Part shown: positions 1 to 12,546 of the stretch, piece by piece
How positions within the stretch are numbered: position 1 is the stretch's first letter
How the letters are laid out: each line of letters opens with the position of its first letter
Assembly (NCBI GenBank): GCA_021307345.1
Contig: CP089930.1
Coordinates: 1,054,001 to 1,118,000 of the forward strand
Reading direction: 5' to 3'
DNA: 64,000 nt
From: Escherichia coli
Lineage (GTDB): Bacteria; Pseudomonadota; Gammaproteobacteria; Enterobacterales; Enterobacteriaceae
Translations under genes and position numbers: made by a program
Notes under the pieces: generated by a model
What the model saw: the letters and a program-made list of their open reading frames with translations, nothing else
Told to the model about the DNA's origin: nothing
Database searches by the model: none

Positions 1-384
1 CGCATCGGTGTACGCCAGCGTGTCAGTACCTTCCAGCTCAATCCCAATAGAAAAATCATTACAGCGTTCGCGACCTTGATACTGAGAGACTCCCGCGTGC
101 CAGGCGCGTTTATCGAAAGGAACATACTGGACAATTTCACCATCACGGCGAATCAAACAATGAGCGGAAACGCGCAAATGGGCGATCTCAGCAAAGAAAG
201 GATGTGCCTGCGGATCAATAGTTCCGGTGAATAATGCGTCGATCCACGGACCGCCAAACTCGCCTGGCGGCAGGCTAATATTGTGCACCACCAGCAGGGT
301 GGGTGTTTCGTCATCCGGGCGACAATCGTAATGTGGTGAGGGAACGCGGCGCGCGCCGACCAGCCACCCCTGTTCTAACAACAT
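1..384 (-). CDS. ampD: AmpD, 1,6-anhydro-N-acetylmuramyl-L-alanine amidase (5' part only)
   Basis: This is a cytoplasmic zinc amidase of peptidoglycan recycling. It cuts the stem peptide from anhydro-muropeptides, and its loss derepresses ampC-type beta-lactamases in species that carry ampR. The first 128 codons are present and the C-terminus lies off the left window edge. The start MLLEQGW is at 384. His34 (in VVHN) is the first zinc ligand and Glu116 (in IGIELEG) the catalytic glutamate of the family. The remaining ligands, near 154 and 164, are outside the window. It is transcribed divergently from nadC, as in E. coli. The truncation is a window artefact, not a mutation. Confidence 0.97.
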   Translation of the reverse strand, partial: MLLEQGWLVGARRVPSPHYDCRPDDETPTLLVVHNISLPPGEFGGPWIDALFTGTIDPQAHPFFAEIAHLRVSAHCLIRRDGEIVQYVPFDKRAWHAGVSQYQGRERCNDFSIGIELEGTDTLAYTDA

Positions 385-411
385 GCAGGATCTCCTTATA
401 TGTGGTGCTAA

Positions 412-1365
<954 letters not shown>

Positions 1366-1378
1366 TTGCTGACAGATT

Positions 1379-1402
1379 TATCCGCTCCGTAGCGGGCGGA
1401 TA
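1379..1402. terminator. Inverted repeat after nadC, possible terminator
   Basis: TATCCGC at 1379-1385 pairs with GCGGATA at 1396-1402, with an inner CCGCT/AGCGG pairing. It lies just after the nadC stop. The following bases are only moderately T-rich, so this may be a weak terminator or an mRNA-end stabiliser. Confidence 0.4.
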
Positions 1403-1568
1403 ATCTTCCCTTCCCCCATCTTTCTTCGTAACGCCTCGCAAATTTCTTGTCTTTCACTGCAACGTAATAAAAAACCCCGGAAGCTGCTTTCCCGTTTTGT
1501 TTTTTGCCCCTCGCTTGTGCCGATGGCGTTTGCCAAAGTAGCGCCAACGAAATCAAGGAGCAAAACAG

Positions 1569-2009
1569 ATGGACAAGCAACGCGGTTTTACACTTATCGA
1601 ACTGATGGTGGTTATTGGCATCATTGCCATTTTAAGCGCCATCGGCATTCCCGCTTATCAGAACTACCTGCGCAAAGCCGCACTCACCGACATGCTACAA
1701 ACCTTTGTGCCTTACCGTACTGCCGTAGAATTGTGCGCGCTGGAACATGGTGGATTAGATACCTGTGACGGCGGTAGCAATGGCATCCCCTCGCCCACCA
1801 CCACTCGCTATGTTTCAGCCATGAGTGTGGCAAAGGGCGTGGTGTCGCTGACCGGGCAGGAGAGCCTCAATGGGCTAAGCGTCGTCATGACGCCGAGTTG
1901 GGATAACGCAAACGGCGTCACCGGCTGGACGCGCAACTGCAATATTCAAAGTGACAGCGCGTTGCAGCAAGCCTGCGAAGATGTCTTCCGCTTTGATGAC
2001 GCTAACTAA
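1569..2009 (+). CDS. ppdD: Prepilin peptidase-dependent major type IV pilin PpdD
   Basis: This is the major pilin subunit of the Escherichia type IV pilus. The N-terminus MDKQRG|FTLIEL is a class III prepilin signal. Cleavage after Gly6 gives a mature protein starting with Phe and carrying Glu at mature position 5, followed by a hydrophobic helix to about residue 30. Four cysteines (two near residues 56-66, two near 118-131) could form disulfides. The length of 146 aa equals K-12. An AAGGAG ribosome binding site sits at 1555-1560. It is the first gene of ppdD-hofB-hofC. Other pilus genes and the prepilin peptidase are elsewhere in the genome. In K-12 the cluster is poorly expressed under laboratory conditions. 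Confidence 0.96.
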   Translation: MDKQRGFTLIELMVVIGIIAILSAIGIPAYQNYLRKAALTDMLQTFVPYRTAVELCALEHGGLDTCDGGSNGIPSPTTTRYVSAMSVAKGVVSLTGQESLNGLSVVMTPSWDNANGVTGWTRNCNIQSDSALQQACEDVFRFDDAN

Positions 2010-2018
2010 GGAGCGGCC

Positions 2019-3404
2019 ATGAATATTTCACAGCTCACCGCCCTGTGTCTGCGTTATCAGGGAGTCTTGCTGGATGCCAGCGAAGAGGTGGTTCATGTGG
2101 CGGTGGTCGATGCGCCTTCGCATGAATTCCTCGACGCCTTACATTTTGCCACCACTAAACGCATTGAGATCACCTGCTGGACGCGCCAGCAGATGGAAGG
2201 TCACGCCAGTCGCGTACAACAAACGTTGCCCTTAGCCGTTCAGGAGAAGCATCAGCCCAGAGCAGAGTTGCTGACCCAAACGTTACAATCTGCGCTGGAA
2301 CAACGCGCGTCTGATATTCATATCGAACCAGCAGACAATGGATACCGTATCCGCCTGCGTATCGACGGCGTATTGCATCCTTTACCGGATGTTTCACCGG
2401 ATGCCGGAGTCGCATTAACCGCCAGATTAAAAGTGCTGGGAAGCCTGGATATTGCGGAACATCGCCTGCCGCAGGACGGGCAATTCACTGTCGAACTGGC
2501 AGGGAACGCCGTCTCATTTCGTATTGCGACCTTGCCATGTCGGGGCGGTGAAAAGGTGGTATTACGGTTGTTACAGCAGGTGAACCAGGCGCTGGATGTC
2601 AACACGCTGGGAATGCAGCCGTTACAACTGGCGGACTTTGCTCATGCCCTACAGCAACCACAGGGACTGGTGCTGGTAACTGGCCCTACCGGAAGCGGCA
2701 AAACGGTCACGCTTTATAGTGCCCTGCAAACGCTGAATACCGCTGATATTAATATTTGTAGCGTCGAAGATCCGGTTGAGATCCCCATCGCCGGGCTAAA
2801 CCAGACGCAAATACATCCGCGTGCCGGGCTCACCTTTCAGGGCGTTTTGCGTGCGTTATTGCGCCAGGATCCTGACGTCATCATGATCGGAGAGATCCGC
2901 GATGGCGAAACGGCAGAAATCGCTATTAAAGCCGCGCAAACGGGTCATCTGGTATTGTCCACGCTACACACTAATTCCACCTGCGAAACGCTGGTGCGTT
3001 TACAGCAAATGGGCGTTGCTCGCTGGATGCTCTCATCGGCACTTACGCTGGTAATAGCCCAGCGTCTGGTACGTAAACTTTGCCCACATTGTCGCCGACA
3101 GCAAGGGGAGCCCATCCATATTCCAGACAATGTATGGCCGTCGCCGCTGCCCCACTGGCAGGCACCCGGTTGTGTACATTGCTACCACGGTTTTTATGGT
3201 CGCACGGCCTTATTTGAAGTTCTGCCCATAACACCGGTCATACGCCAGCTTATTTCCGCTAATACCGACATTGAATCGCTTGAAACGCACGCCCGACAGG
3301 CGGGAATGCGCACGCTTTTTGAAAACGGCAGCCTGGCCGTGAAGCAAGGCTTAACCACCTTTGAAGAGTTAATCCGCGTATTGGGGATGCCGCATGGCGA
3401 GTAA
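2019..3404 (+). CDS. hofB: Type IV pilus assembly ATPase HofB (PilB/GspE family)
   Basis: This is a cytoplasmic hexameric ATPase predicted to power pilin polymerisation. The protein has 461 aa. The Walker A motif GPTGSGKT lies near residue 222. The acidic Walker B-type segment VIMIGEIRD lies near 286 and is followed by the TGHLVLSTLHTN box. A four-cysteine zinc motif (CPHC ... CVHC) lies at about 355-390, as in GspE and PilB proteins. It starts 9 bases after the ppdD stop and its 3' end overlaps hofC by 11 bases, so the three genes look like one transcript. No inactivating change is visible. Confidence 0.95.
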   Translation: MNISQLTALCLRYQGVLLDASEEVVHVAVVDAPSHEFLDALHFATTKRIEITCWTRQQMEGHASRVQQTLPLAVQEKHQPRAELLTQTLQSALEQRASDIHIEPADNGYRIRLRIDGVLHPLPDVSPDAGVALTARLKVLGSLDIAEHRLPQDGQFTVELAGNAVSFRIATLPCRGGEKVVLRLLQQVNQALDVNTLGMQPLQLADFAHALQQPQGLVLVTGPTGSGKTVTLYSALQTLNTADINICSVEDPVEIPIAGLNQTQIHPRAGLTFQGVLRALLRQDPDVIMIGEIRDGETAEIAIKAAQTGHLVLSTLHTNSTCETLVRLQQMGVARWMLSSALTLVIAQRLVRKLCPHCRRQQGEPIHIPDNVWPSPLPHWQAPGCVHCYHGFYGRTALFEVLPITPVIRQLISANTDIESLETHARQAGMRTLFENGSLAVKQGLTTFEELIRVLGMPHGE

Positions 3405-4596
3405 ACAACTCTGGCGCTGGCATGGCATAACCGGCGACGGCAATACGCAAGATGGGATGCTATGGGCAGAGAGCCGTGCTTTGCTGCTTATTGCACTACA
3501 GCAACAGATGGTTACCCCACTAAGCCTGAAGCGAATCGCCATCAATTCTGCGCAGTGGCGAGGAGATAAAAACGCGGAAGTCATTCATCAACTGGCGACG
3601 CTACTCAAAGCCGGGTTGACGCTTTCTGAAGGGCTGGCACTGTTGGCGGAACAGCATCCCAGTAAGCAATGGCAAGCATTGCTGCAATCGCTGGCGCACG
3701 ATCTCGAACAGGGCATTGCTTTTTCCTATGCCTTATTACCCTGGTCAGAGGTATTTCCGCCGCTCTATCAGGCGATGATCCGCACGGGTGAACTGACCGG
3801 TAAGCTGGATGAATGCTGTTTTGAACTGGCTCGTCAGCAAAAAGCCCAGCGACAGCTGGCCGACAAAGTGAAATCAGCATTGCGCTATCCCATCATCATT
3901 TTAGCGATGGCAATCATGGTGGTTGTGGCAATGCTGCATTTTGTTCTGCCGGAGTTTGCCGCTATCTATAGGACCTTTAATACCCCGTTACCGGCGCTAA
4001 CGCAGGGGATCATGACGCTGGCAGATTTTAGTGGTGAATGGGGCTGGCTGCTGGTGTTGTTCGGCTTTCTGCTGGCAATAGCTAATAAGTTGCTGATACG
4101 CCGCCCGACCTGGCTTATCACGCGGCAGAAGTTGCTGTTACGCATCCCGATTATGGGTTCCCTGATGCGGGGACAAAAACTCACGCAGATTTTTACGATT
4201 CTGGCGCTGACACAAAGTGCAGGGATTACTTTTTTACAAGGGATTGAGAGCGTCAGAGAAACAATGCGCTGCCCGTACTGGGCGCAACTTCTGACACAAA
4301 TCCAGCACGATATCAGTAACGGTCATCCCATCTGGCTGGCGCTAAAAAATACCGGTGAGTTTAGCCAGCTCTGTTTGCAATTAGTGAGAACAGGAGAGGC
4401 ATCCGGCTCGCTGGATCTCATGCTAGACAACCTCGCCCATCATCATCGAGATAACACAATGGCGCTGGCGGATAACCTCGCAGCCTTACTGGAACCGGCG
4501 TTGCTGATCATAACGGGAGGAATTATCGGTACGCTGGTGGTGGCAATGTATCTGCCAATTTTCCATTTAGGCGATGCGATGAGTGGGATGGGATAA
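3394..4596 (+). CDS. hofC: Type IV pilus inner-membrane platform protein HofC (PilC/GspF family)
   Basis: This 400-residue polytopic inner-membrane protein is expected to form the assembly platform that couples HofB to pilin insertion. Two repeated T2SF-type domains can be seen. Each begins with a LATLLKAGLTLSEGLALL- or LALTQSAGITFLQGI-like segment. Hydrophobic stretches lie near residues 168-190, 210-230 and 365-390. It starts inside the hofB 3' end (11-base overlap), which implies translational coupling. A strong hairpin shared with convergent guaC follows its stop. Confidence 0.95.
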   Translation: MASKQLWRWHGITGDGNTQDGMLWAESRALLLIALQQQMVTPLSLKRIAINSAQWRGDKNAEVIHQLATLLKAGLTLSEGLALLAEQHPSKQWQALLQSLAHDLEQGIAFSYALLPWSEVFPPLYQAMIRTGELTGKLDECCFELARQQKAQRQLADKVKSALRYPIIILAMAIMVVVAMLHFVLPEFAAIYRTFNTPLPALTQGIMTLADFSGEWGWLLVLFGFLLAIANKLLIRRPTWLITRQKLLLRIPIMGSLMRGQKLTQIFTILALTQSAGITFLQGIESVRETMRCPYWAQLLTQIQHDISNGHPIWLALKNTGEFSQLCLQLVRTGEASGSLDLMLDNLAHHHRDNTMALADNLAALLEPALLIITGGIIGTLVVAMYLPIFHLGDAMSGMG

Positions 4597-4624
4597 CGCT
4601 GGCGTGTTGCTCCACGCCAGCGTT
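4595..4624. terminator. Perfect 12-bp inverted repeat between convergent hofC and guaC
   Basis: AACGCTGGCGTG (4595-4606), loop TTGCTC, then CACGCCAGCGTT (4613-4624). It begins within the hofC stop codon and ends 6 bases before the guaC stop. No long T-run follows on either strand, so it may be a bidirectional 3'-end stabiliser or a non-canonical terminator serving both genes. Confidence 0.5.
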
Positions 4625-4630
4625 GGGAGA

Positions 4631-5674
4631 TTACAGGTTGTTGAAGATGCGGTTTTCTTGTTCCTGCACACGAATAAACGTGGTGCGCTTGGTCAGTTCT
4701 TTCAGGCGTGAAGCCCCAACGTATGTACAAGCTGAACGCAGGCCGCCCAAAATATCACGCGCGGTATTTTCAACCGGGCCTCGCAGCGGCAGCTTAACAG
4801 TTTTACCTTCTGCTGCGCGGTATTCCGCAACGCCGCCAACGTGGCGTTTCATCGCAGACTCGGAGCTCATGCCGTAGAACAGCATAAATTTCTCGCCGTT
4901 CTCTTCAACAATGCGACCACCGCTCTCTTCGTGGCCTGCCAGCATACCACCGAGCATCACGAAATCAGCACCGCCGCCAAAGGCTTTCGCGACATCGCCC
5001 GGTGTGGTGCAGCCACCATCGCTGACGATCATCCCGCCCAGACCGTGCGCGGCATCGGCACATTCGATTACCGCAGAAAGTTGCGGATAACCGACGCCTG
5101 TTTTGACGCGAGTTGTACAGACAGAACCTGGGCCAATACCAACTTTAACGATATCAGCACCGGAGAGGATAAGCTCCTCACACATTTCACCAGTCACTAC
5201 GTTGCCAGCACAAATGGTTTTGGTCGGCCACGCTTCACGCGCTTTCGCAACGAACTGCACGAAGTGTTCGGAATAACCATTCGCCACATCAATACAAACG
5301 AAGTTTAATGCCGGGTTCAGGTCGAGAATTTGTTTGGTTTTTTCGAAATCCGCATCAGACGTGCCGGTAGAAACCATCACATGTTTCAGCACATCAGCGG
5401 AAGAATTGTTGATAAACGCTTGCCACTCTTCGACAGAATAGTGTTTATGCACAGCAGTCAGAATATCAAAAGAAGCCAGCGCAGAGGCCATGGAAAAAGT
5501 GCCTACGGTGTCCATATTCGCGGCGATAATCGGCACGCCGGACCAGCTCTGACCTGAATGTTTGAAGGTGAATTGACGTTCCAGTTCAACATCGGAACGA
5601 CTTTTAAGAGTAGAACGTTTAGGACGGATGAGGACGTCTTTAAAACCTAACTTCAGATCTTCTTCAATACGCAT
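4631..5674 (-). CDS. guaC: GMP reductase
   Basis: The enzyme performs NADPH-dependent deamination of GMP to IMP, returning guanine nucleotides to the purine pool. The protein has 347 aa, the normal length, and belongs to the IMPDH/GMPR barrel family without CBS domains. The catalytic loop GPGSVCTTR carries the nucleophilic cysteine (Cys186 in K-12 numbering). The phosphate-binding segment VSDGGC and the flap region near residues 270-290 are present. It is convergent with hofC and divergent from coaE. A TATGAT hexamer on the minus strand at 5731-5736 could serve as its -10 element, with only a weak -35 upstream. Confidence 0.97.
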
Positions 5675-5898
5675 GTGCGGATTCCTGGGGTTAATGGCTA
5701 TAAGGATAAGAGCGCAACTCCAGTGACGCTATCATACGCACTAATCGATGTGGCGCAAGACTGCGAAATTGTCTTTTTTTACGCTACAATCCCATAAATT
5801 TACCTGGTAAATAATGAGCGAATGTTCCATCAATTTCGCTTTTGTACGCTCATTTTTAACATTTTGATAATCATGATGAATTCCCGGGAATATAAATT

Positions 5899-6519
5899 AT
5901 GAGGTATATAGTTGCCTTAACGGGAGGCATTGGCAGTGGCAAGAGTACCGTTGCAAATGCGTTTGCAGACCTCGGAATTAACGTCATTGATGCCGATATT
6001 ATTGCGCGTCAGGTGGTTGAACCAGGTGCACCTGCGCTACGTGCCATTGCTGAACACTTTGGCGCTGACATGATTGCTGCTGATGGGTCATTGCAGCGCA
6101 GGGGCTTGCGCGAGCGGATCTTCGCTAACCCGGAAGAGAAAAACTGGCTTAACGCCCTGCTGCATCCGCTGATTCAGCAGGAGACGCAACGTCAGATCCA
6201 GCAGGCAACTTCTCCCTATATACTGTGGGTTGTGCCATTGCTGGTAGAAAACTCACTGTATAAAAAAGCGAATCGTGTGCTGGTGGTGGATGTCAGCCCA
6301 GAAACGCAACTTAAGCGCACCATGCAGCGCGATGATGTTACTCGCGAGCATGTCGAACAAATTCTTGCTGCCCAAGCAACGCGCGAAGCCCGTCTTGCCG
6401 TGGCAGATGACGTCATTGATAATAACGGCGCACCGGATGCTATTGCATCGGATGTTGCCCGCCTGCACGCACACTATTTGCAGCTTGCGTCGCAGTTTGT
6501 CTCACAGGAAAAACCGTAA
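5899..6519 (+). CDS. coaE: Dephospho-CoA kinase
   Basis: This enzyme catalyses the last step of coenzyme A synthesis, phosphorylating the ribose 3'-OH of dephospho-CoA with ATP. The product has 206 aa. The P-loop GGIGSGKST occupies residues 9-17, followed by the DADIIAR substrate segment near 32 and an LRERIF lid region. Its stop overlaps the zapD start by one base (TAATG), so coaE-zapD-yacG probably form one operon. Codon use and length are ordinary for the family. Confidence 0.97.
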   Translation: MRYIVALTGGIGSGKSTVANAFADLGINVIDADIIARQVVEPGAPALRAIAEHFGADMIAADGSLQRRGLRERIFANPEEKNWLNALLHPLIQQETQRQIQQATSPYILWVVPLLVENSLYKKANRVLVVDVSPETQLKRTMQRDDVTREHVEQILAAQATREARLAVADDVIDNNGAPDAIASDVARLHAHYLQLASQFVSQEKP

Positions 6520-7262
6520 TGCAGACCCAGGTCCTTTTTGAACATCCACTAAATGAAAAAATGCGTACATGGCTGCGCATTGAGTTTTTAATTCAACAAC
6601 TCACCGTAAATTTACCCATCGTTGACTACGCTGGCGCCCTGCATTTCTTCCGTAATGTCAGCGAATTGCTGGATGTTTTCGAGCGCGGAGAAGTGCGCAC
6701 TGAGCTGTTGAAAGAGCTTGACCGCCAGCAACGTAAACTCCAGACCTGGATTGGCGTGCCAGGCGTTGATCAGAGCCGTATTGAAGCATTAATTCAGCAG
6801 TTAAAAACAGCGGGTAGCGTGTTGATTTCCGCGCCGCGTATCGGGCAATTTCTACGTGAAGACAGGCTGATTGCCTTAGTGCGTCAGCGTCTGAGCATCC
6901 CTGGCGGCTGTTGTAGCTTTGATTTGCCCACTTTGCATATCTGGCTGCATTTACCCCAGTCACAACGCGACAGCCAGGTAGAAACCTGGATTGCCAGCCT
7001 GAACCCGCTCACCCAGGCACTTACCATGGTGCTTGATTTAATTCGCCAGTCTGCCCCCTTCCGCAAACAAACCAGCCTGAATGGTTTTTATCAGGATAAC
7101 GGTGACGATGCCGATTTGCTGCGCCTGAATCTGGCGCTCGATTCACAGCTTTATCCGCAAATTTCCGGTCATAAAAGCCGTTTTGCGATTCGTTTTATGC
7201 CACTGGACAGTGAAAATGGACAAGTACCGGAACGTCTGGATTTCGAACTGGCCTGTTGCTAA
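6519..7262 (+). CDS. zapD: Cell division protein ZapD (FtsZ-bundling factor)
   Basis: This cytoplasmic 247-residue protein (formerly YacF) binds the conserved C-terminal tail of FtsZ and bundles protofilaments, stabilising the Z-ring. The helical N-terminal part ([18 protein letters not shown]) and the C-terminal beta-rich part ending FELACC are both intact. The start overlaps the coaE stop by one base. The partner ftsZ is about 5 kb away in this window, in the dcw cluster on the other strand. Confidence 0.96.
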   Translation: MQTQVLFEHPLNEKMRTWLRIEFLIQQLTVNLPIVDYAGALHFFRNVSELLDVFERGEVRTELLKELDRQQRKLQTWIGVPGVDQSRIEALIQQLKTAGSVLISAPRIGQFLREDRLIALVRQRLSIPGGCCSFDLPTLHIWLHLPQSQRDSQVETWIASLNPLTQALTMVLDLIRQSAPFRKQTSLNGFYQDNGDDADLLRLNLALDSQLYPQISGHKSRFAIRFMPLDSENGQVPERLDFELACC

Positions 7263-7271
7263 GGAGTAAAA

Positions 7272-7469
7272 ATGTCAGAAACTATTACGGTGAATTGCCC
7301 TACCTGCGGGAAAACGGTGGTTTGGGGTGAAGTCAGCCCGTTTCGGCCATTTTGTTGCAAACGTTGTCAACTGATCGACCTCGGAGAATGGGCTGCTGAA
7401 GAAAAACGAATCCCCAGCAGCGGTGATCTTTCTGAGAGTGATGACTGGAGCGAAGAGCCAAAGCAGTGA
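7272..7469 (+). CDS. yacG: DNA gyrase inhibitor / zinc protein YacG
   Basis: This small 65-residue zinc-finger protein binds GyrB and inhibits DNA gyrase. The zinc ligands CPTC (Cys9, Cys12) and the pair at Cys28 and Cys32 are present. An additional cysteine sits at position 29, giving FCCKRC where I recall serine in K-12. The acidic C-terminal tail (ESDDWSEE) is intact. It starts 9 bases after zapD with a GGAG ribosome binding site and ends the coaE operon. A REP element separates it from convergent mutT. Confidence 0.95.
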   Translation: MSETITVNCPTCGKTVVWGEVSPFRPFCCKRCQLIDLGEWAAEEKRIPSSGDLSESDDWSEEPKQ

Positions 7470-7489
7470 CATTTTGTCTGATGCCGCAC

Positions 7490-7573
7490 GTAGGCCTGAT
7501 TAGACGCGGTCAGCATCGCATCAGGCATCTTGCGCAAATGTCGGATGCGGCGTAAACGCCTTGTCCGACCTAC
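7490..7573. repeat. BIME with two REP units between yacG and mutT
   Basis: The first REP unit (minus orientation, about 7490-7526) reads GCCTGATGCGATGC through ATCAGGCCTAC on the minus strand. A second unit in the opposite orientation (about 7540-7573) contains GTCGGATGCGGCGT and TTGTCCGACCTAC. The pair sits between the convergent 3' ends of yacG and mutT, and its last bases overlap the mutT stop codon (7570-7572). REP hairpins of this kind protect mRNA 3' ends and bind gyrase or IHF depending on type. Confidence 0.85.
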
Positions 7574-7959
7574 AGACGCTTAAGCTTCGCAATTACCGGT
7601 TCATTGGCTGGCGGAAAATCATCTGCATTGAGGCTGGCCAGCGTCATCCACTCTCCGGGCTGCCCTTCTTTACCCCACGGCTCCCCTTCCCAGCTTTCGA
7701 CCAGCCAGAACCACAGTGTTATATGCCTGTCCGGGAATTCATATTCCAGCTTTTCAAATAGATAAAAATGTTGCGGGGTAATCCCGACTTCTTCCTGAAG
7801 TTCACGCACCACCGCTCGTTCCGGTGTTTCGCCCATTTCAATTTTACCGCCTGGAAACTCCAGTTTATTCGCCATGTGCGCATCTGCGGCACGACGAGTA
7901 ATAAAAATTTCATTGTTCTCGTTGCGAATAATACCCACCGCAATTTGCAGTTTTTTCAT
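7570..7959 (-). CDS. mutT: 8-oxo-dGTP diphosphatase MutT
   Basis: MutT hydrolyses 8-oxo-dGTP and 8-oxo-GTP to monophosphates, preventing A:T to C:G transversions. The 129-residue protein has the complete Nudix box at residues 38-60 (G38, E44, R52-E53-L-x-E56-E57-x-G59). It lies downstream of secM-secA on the same strand, with a strong hairpin and T-run between secA and mutT, so its transcription probably depends on read-through or its own promoter. Its stop codon is embedded in a REP element. Confidence 0.97.
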   Translation of the reverse strand: MKKLQIAVGIIRNENNEIFITRRAADAHMANKLEFPGGKIEMGETPERAVVRELQEEVGITPQHFYLFEKLEYEFPDRHITLWFWLVESWEGEPWGKEGQPGEWMTLASLNADDFPPANEPVIAKLKRL

Positions 7960-7973
7960 TGTCTTAAACCTAT

Positions 7974-8001
7974 AAAAAAGGCGCAGAATCCTGCGCCTTT
8001 T
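7974..8001 (-). terminator. Hairpin with T-run between secA and mutT
   Basis: On the minus strand GGCGCAG (7997-7991), loop GATT, CTGCGCC (7986-7980), then six T residues. It lies between the secA stop (8019) and the mutT start (7959). It has the form of a rho-independent terminator or attenuator for the secA transcript. The A-run on the other side makes it potentially bidirectional. Confidence 0.75.
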
Positions 8002-8018
8002 ATTTCAACAGTTAGCTT

Positions 8019-10724
8019 TTATTGCAGGCGACCATGGCACTGCTTGTATTTTTTACCAGAACCGCACGGGCAAGGATCGTTACGTCCTACTTTGCGCTCA
8101 CCGGTTTGCGCCGCCAGTGCCGCTGCGGCTGCAGAGTCGTCATCCTGATGGCTAAGCTGCTGCATTTGCGCTAAACGCTCGGCTTCCATACGACGCTGTT
8201 GTTCCAGCTCCTCAACCTCTTCAGGCATACGTACCTGGACTTTGCTCAGCGTGCTGATAACTTCATATTTCAACGACTCCAGCATCGCTGCAAACATGGA
8301 GAACGATTCACGTTTGTATTCCTGCTTCGGATCTTTCTGTGCATAGCCACGTAGGTGGATACCCTGACGCAGATAGTCCATCGCTGCCAGGTGCTCTTTC
8401 CACAGGGAGTCAAGCGTTTGCAGCATGACGCCTTTCTCGAAGTGACGCATCATCTCAGCACCAACCACTTCTTCTTTACGCTGATACACTTCGATGGACT
8501 GCGCCAGAATACGCTCACGCAGCGTCTCTTCATGCAGTTCAGGCTCTTTGTCCAGCCACTCGGCAATCGGCAAATCGAGGTCGAAATCGTTTTTCAGACG
8601 TTCCTGCAGACCCGGAATATCCCACATTTCTTCCAGTGACTGTGGCGGAATGTAGGCATCGATGGTCGCTTTGAACACATCTTCACGAATGCTGTTGATG
8701 GTTTCGCTCACATCGCTAACATCCAGCAGTTCGTTACGCTGGGAGTAAATGGCGCGACGCTGGTCGTTAGCCACGTCATCATATTCCAGCAGTTGCTTAC
8801 GAATATCGAAGTTACGGCTTTCAACTTTACGCTGGGCGTTGGCAATCGCTTTGGTCACCCACGGGTGCTCAATGGCTTCGCCTGGTTTCATACCCAGTTT
8901 ACGCATCATGCCGGATACTCGGTCGGAAGCAAAAATACGCATCAGCGCATCTTCCATCGACAGGTAGAAACGGGAAGAACCAGCATCCCCCTGACGACCA
9001 GAACGACCGCGCAACTGGTTATCGATACGACGAGATTCGTGACGTTCGGTGCCGATGATATGCAGGCCACCTGCTGCCAGTACCGCATCGTGACGTACCT
9101 GCCAGTCGGCTTTAATTTTTTCAATTTGCTCTGCGGTCGGGTTTTCCAGCGCGGCAACTTCTGCCTGCCAGCTACCACCAAGCACAATGTCAGTACCACG
9201 ACCTGCCATGTTGGTCGCGATGGTCACCGCTGCCGGATAACCTGCCTGAGCAACAATCGCCGCTTCGTTGGCGTGGAATTTGGCGTTGAGGACGTTGTGT
9301 TTGATACCGGCTTTGGTCAGCTCATTTGACACCAGTTCCGATTTTTCGATGGAGATAGTACCCACCAGCACCGGCTGACCTTTCGCAGTACGTTCTTTGA
9401 TATCTTCAATGATCGCCTGAATTTTTTCTGCTTCGGTCATGTAGACCAGGTCTGGCAAATCTTTACGAATCATCGGACGGTTGGTCGGAACGACTACGGT
9501 ATCCAGCTTGTAAATTGAGCTGAATTCGAATGCTTCGGTATCAGCAGTACCGGTCATCCCTGCCAGTTTTTCATACAGACGGAAGTAGTTCTGGAAGGTG
9601 ATAGAAGCCAGCGTCTGGTTTTCGTTCTGGATCTGCACACCTTCTTTAGCTTCAACAGCCTGGTGCAGACCATCGGACCAGCGACGCCCCTGCATGGTAC
9701 GACCGGTGTGTTCGTCAACGATGATAACTTCGCCATCTTTAACGATGTAATCGACGTCGCGAGTAAACAGCGCATGAGCGCGCAGCGCCGCCGTTACGTG
9801 ATGCATCAGCATGATGTTGGCCGGAGAGTACAGCGACTCCCCTTCATCCATGATGCCTTCTTTCACCAGCAGTTCTTCAATCAGCACCAGACCACGTTCG
9901 GTCAGGTTCACCTGGCGAGATTTTTCATCAACCGAGAAGTGGCCTTCACCCTGGAAGGTTTCGGAGTCTTCTTTTTCCTGACGGATCAGGTGCGGAATGA
10001 TTTTATTCACACGTTTATACATTTCCGAGCTGTCTTCAGCCGGGCCGGAAATAATTAGCGGTGTACGCGCTTCATCGATCAGGATGGAGTCCACTTCGTC
10101 CACCAGCGCATAGTGCAGTTTACGCTGTACACGTTCTTCAGGGCTGAACGCCATGTTGTCGCGCAGGTAGTCAAAGCCGTATTCATTGTTAGTACCGTAA
10201 GTAATGTCAGCCGCGTAAGCCTCACGCTTTGCCGGCGCAGGCATTCCCGGCAGGTTGACGCCGACGGTCAGGCCGAGAAATTCAAACAGCGGACGGTTGT
10301 TTTCGGCGTCACGTTGCGCCAGGTAGTCGTTGACGGTAACAACGTGCACACCTTTACCGGTTAATGCGTTCAGGTAAGCAGGCAGCGTTGCGGTCAGGGT
10401 TTTACCTTCACCAGTACGCATTTCCGCGATGCAACGTTCATTAAGAACCATACCGCCGAGCAACTGTACATCGAAGTGACGCATACCAAAGACGCGCTTA
10501 CTTGCTTCACGCACGACGGCGAAGGCTTCCGGGATCAGATTTTCCAGCACTTCGCCTTTTTCCAGGCGCGCGCGGAACTCTGCGGTTTTCCCTTTCAGTT
10601 CTTCGTCGGAGAGTTTTTCCATCTCCGGTTCCATGGCATTGATGATGTTCACCACTTTGCGCATCCGGCGCAGGGTACGATCGTTACGACTACCGAAAAC
10701 TTTAGTTAATAATTTGATTAGCAT
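8019..10724 (-). CDS. secA: Protein translocase ATPase subunit SecA
   Basis: SecA is the motor of SecYEG-dependent preprotein export. It is peripheral at the inner membrane and also cytosolic. All domains of the 901-residue protein are present: NBD1 with Walker A MRTGEGKT near residue 102 and DEVD near 209, the preprotein cross-linking domain at about 220-370, NBD2, the helical scaffold and wing domains, and a C-terminal zinc and SecB-binding motif (Cys885, Cys887, Cys896, His897). It follows secM by 61 bases. In E. coli, stalled SecM translation opens the secA ribosome binding site in this spacer. Confidence 0.98.
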   Translation of the reverse strand: MLIKLLTKVFGSRNDRTLRRMRKVVNIINAMEPEMEKLSDEELKGKTAEFRARLEKGEVLENLIPEAFAVVREASKRVFGMRHFDVQLLGGMVLNERCIAEMRTGEGKTLTATLPAYLNALTGKGVHVVTVNDYLAQRDAENNRPLFEFLGLTVGVNLPGMPAPAKREAYAADITYGTNNEYGFDYLRDNMAFSPEERVQRKLHYALVDEVDSILIDEARTPLIISGPAEDSSEMYKRVNKIIPHLIRQEKEDSETFQGEGHFSVDEKSRQVNLTERGLVLIEELLVKEGIMDEGESLYSPANIMLMHHVTAALRAHALFTRDVDYIVKDGEVIIVDEHTGRTMQGRRWSDGLHQAVEAKEGVQIQNENQTLASITFQNYFRLYEKLAGMTGTADTEAFEFSSIYKLDTVVVPTNRPMIRKDLPDLVYMTEAEKIQAIIEDIKERTAKGQPVLVGTISIEKSELVSNELTKAGIKHNVLNAKFHANEAAIVAQAGYPAAVTIATNMAGRGTDIVLGGSWQAEVAALENPTAEQIEKIKADWQVRHDAVLAAGGLHIIGTERHESRRIDNQLRGRSGRQGDAGSSRFYLSMEDALMRIFASDRVSGMMRKLGMKPGEAIEHPWVTKAIANAQRKVESRNFDIRKQLLEYDDVANDQRRAIYSQRNELLDVSDVSETINSIREDVFKATIDAYIPPQSLEEMWDIPGLQERLKNDFDLDLPIAEWLDKEPELHEETLRERILAQSIEVYQRKEEVVGAEMMRHFEKGVMLQTLDSLWKEHLAAMDYLRQGIHLRGYAQKDPKQEYKRESFSMFAAMLESLKYEVISTLSKVQVRMPEEVEELEQQRRMEAERLAQMQQLSHQDDDSAAAAALAAQTGERKVGRNDPCPCGSGKKYKQCHGRLQ

Positions 10725-10785
10725 AATAAAATCTCAAACGCCCCGCGTTGCGGAGTTAATAAAATGAAATAAAGGTTTATTGTTG

Positions 10786-11448
<663 letters not shown>

Positions 11449-11528
11449 TCAAAAAAAACGACTGGTTCACCTGGCCGGAGAGAGTGCCAGATTTGCCAGT
11501 CGAATTTTATACGACAGTATAAATGTCG

Positions 11529-12467
<939 letters not shown>

Positions 12468-12546
12468 CTATCCAACCGAAGTGTACTATACATTCGGCAG
12501 GCCAGTTTAGCACAAAGAGCCTGGTAACCCAAATTCCAGCTTAATC

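Noticed and set aside
1-384. Apparent truncation of ampD
   Set aside because: The gene simply runs off the window edge with its frame open; this is not a pseudogene.
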